Shown here piece by piece: positions 6,132 to 6,169 of a stretch of DNA of 6,169 nucleotides; the first letter of the stretch is position 1, and the number at the start of each line of letters is the position of its first letter. Origin of the DNA: Acetobacteraceae bacterium (GTDB taxonomy: Bacteria > Pseudomonadota > Alphaproteobacteria > Acetobacterales > Acetobacteraceae); assembly GCA_003133265.1 (NCBI GenBank), contig PKWQ01000324.1:1-6169 (forward strand), given 5' to 3'. The position numbers were made by a program, and so were the translations under genes. The notes below the pieces were generated by a model. That model had not been told where the DNA came from. It saw nothing but the letters and a program-made list of their open reading frames with translations, and ran no database searches.

Positions 6132-6169
6132 CTTAGCGTTGTTTAACTGACAACCGACGCTCTGTCCTC
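6132..6169 (-). repeat. Right terminal inverted repeat (IRR, 38 bp)
   Basis: Read on the minus strand it starts GAGGACAGAGCG and ends ACGCTAAG, matching the left repeat at 37 of 38 positions. It begins 31 bp after the tnpA stop, and its outermost base is the last base of the window. The next bases inward (TCGAACATTCC, 6119-6129 region on the minus strand) resemble the left subterminal DNA with a short gap. Confidence 0.96.

Larger units (their letters stand above)
2356..6169. mobile_element. Complete Tn3-family transposon (tnpR, res, tnpA) without cargo
   Basis: A 3814-bp element bounded by 38-bp inverted repeats that match at 37 of 38 positions. It encodes a leftward serine resolvase and a rightward DDE transposase with a res-like region between them, the classic divergent Tn3 arrangement. 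All parts needed for replicative transposition and cointegrate resolution look intact. There is no room for passenger genes: only 51 bp separate the left repeat from tnpR and 31 bp separate tnpA from the right repeat. The termini begin GAGG, whereas most Tn3-family repeats begin GGGG; the inner end ...ACGCTAAG is typical. The high identity of the repeats and the intact genes suggest recent activity. Flanking target duplication cannot be tested because the window ends at the right repeat. Confidence 0.95.

Overview
The window is a GC-rich stretch of accessory DNA made of two serine-recombinase modules, each of a type carried by Tn3-family transposons. The high GC content and the family types suggest a Pseudomonadota (proteobacterial) host, perhaps on a plasmid or genomic island; no gene here fixes the species.

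Left part (1 to about 2355). The first 146 bases may hold the end of an unrecognised gene cut by the window edge. Bases 147 to 529 carry no convincing gene but are rich in small repeats: diverged copies of a CGCGA..AATTC.GGCC-like motif and a perfect 18-bp palindrome just before a long (308 aa) serine resolvase. This stretch is the likely res/operator region of that resolvase. About 100 bp after the resolvase comes a type II toxin-antitoxin pair, parD (antitoxin) then parE (toxin), with its own promoter overlapping an inverted repeat. A resolvase-parDE block is a known accessory arrangement in Tn3-family transposons. No transposase that obviously belongs to it is present, so in this window it is an orphan or interrupted module.

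Right part (2356 to 6169). This is a complete, compact Tn3-family transposon of 3814 bp. It has 38-bp terminal inverted repeats (37/38 identical), a leftward short resolvase gene (tnpR), a res region of about 100 bp between the genes, and a rightward 986-aa transposase (tnpA) with the D-D-E catalytic triad in place. It carries no cargo. The last base of the window is the last base of the right inverted repeat. TnpA would make replicative cointegrates and TnpR would resolve them at res; TnpR binding at res probably also represses both divergent genes.

The points most worth a second look are a perfect inverted repeat that includes the tnpA ribosome binding site, the GAGG (not GGGG) transposon termini, the unexplained repeat cluster before the long resolvase, and the missing transposase partner of the resolvase-parDE block. 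I found no CRISPR array, rRNA or tRNA, and no clear evidence of a wholly new system.
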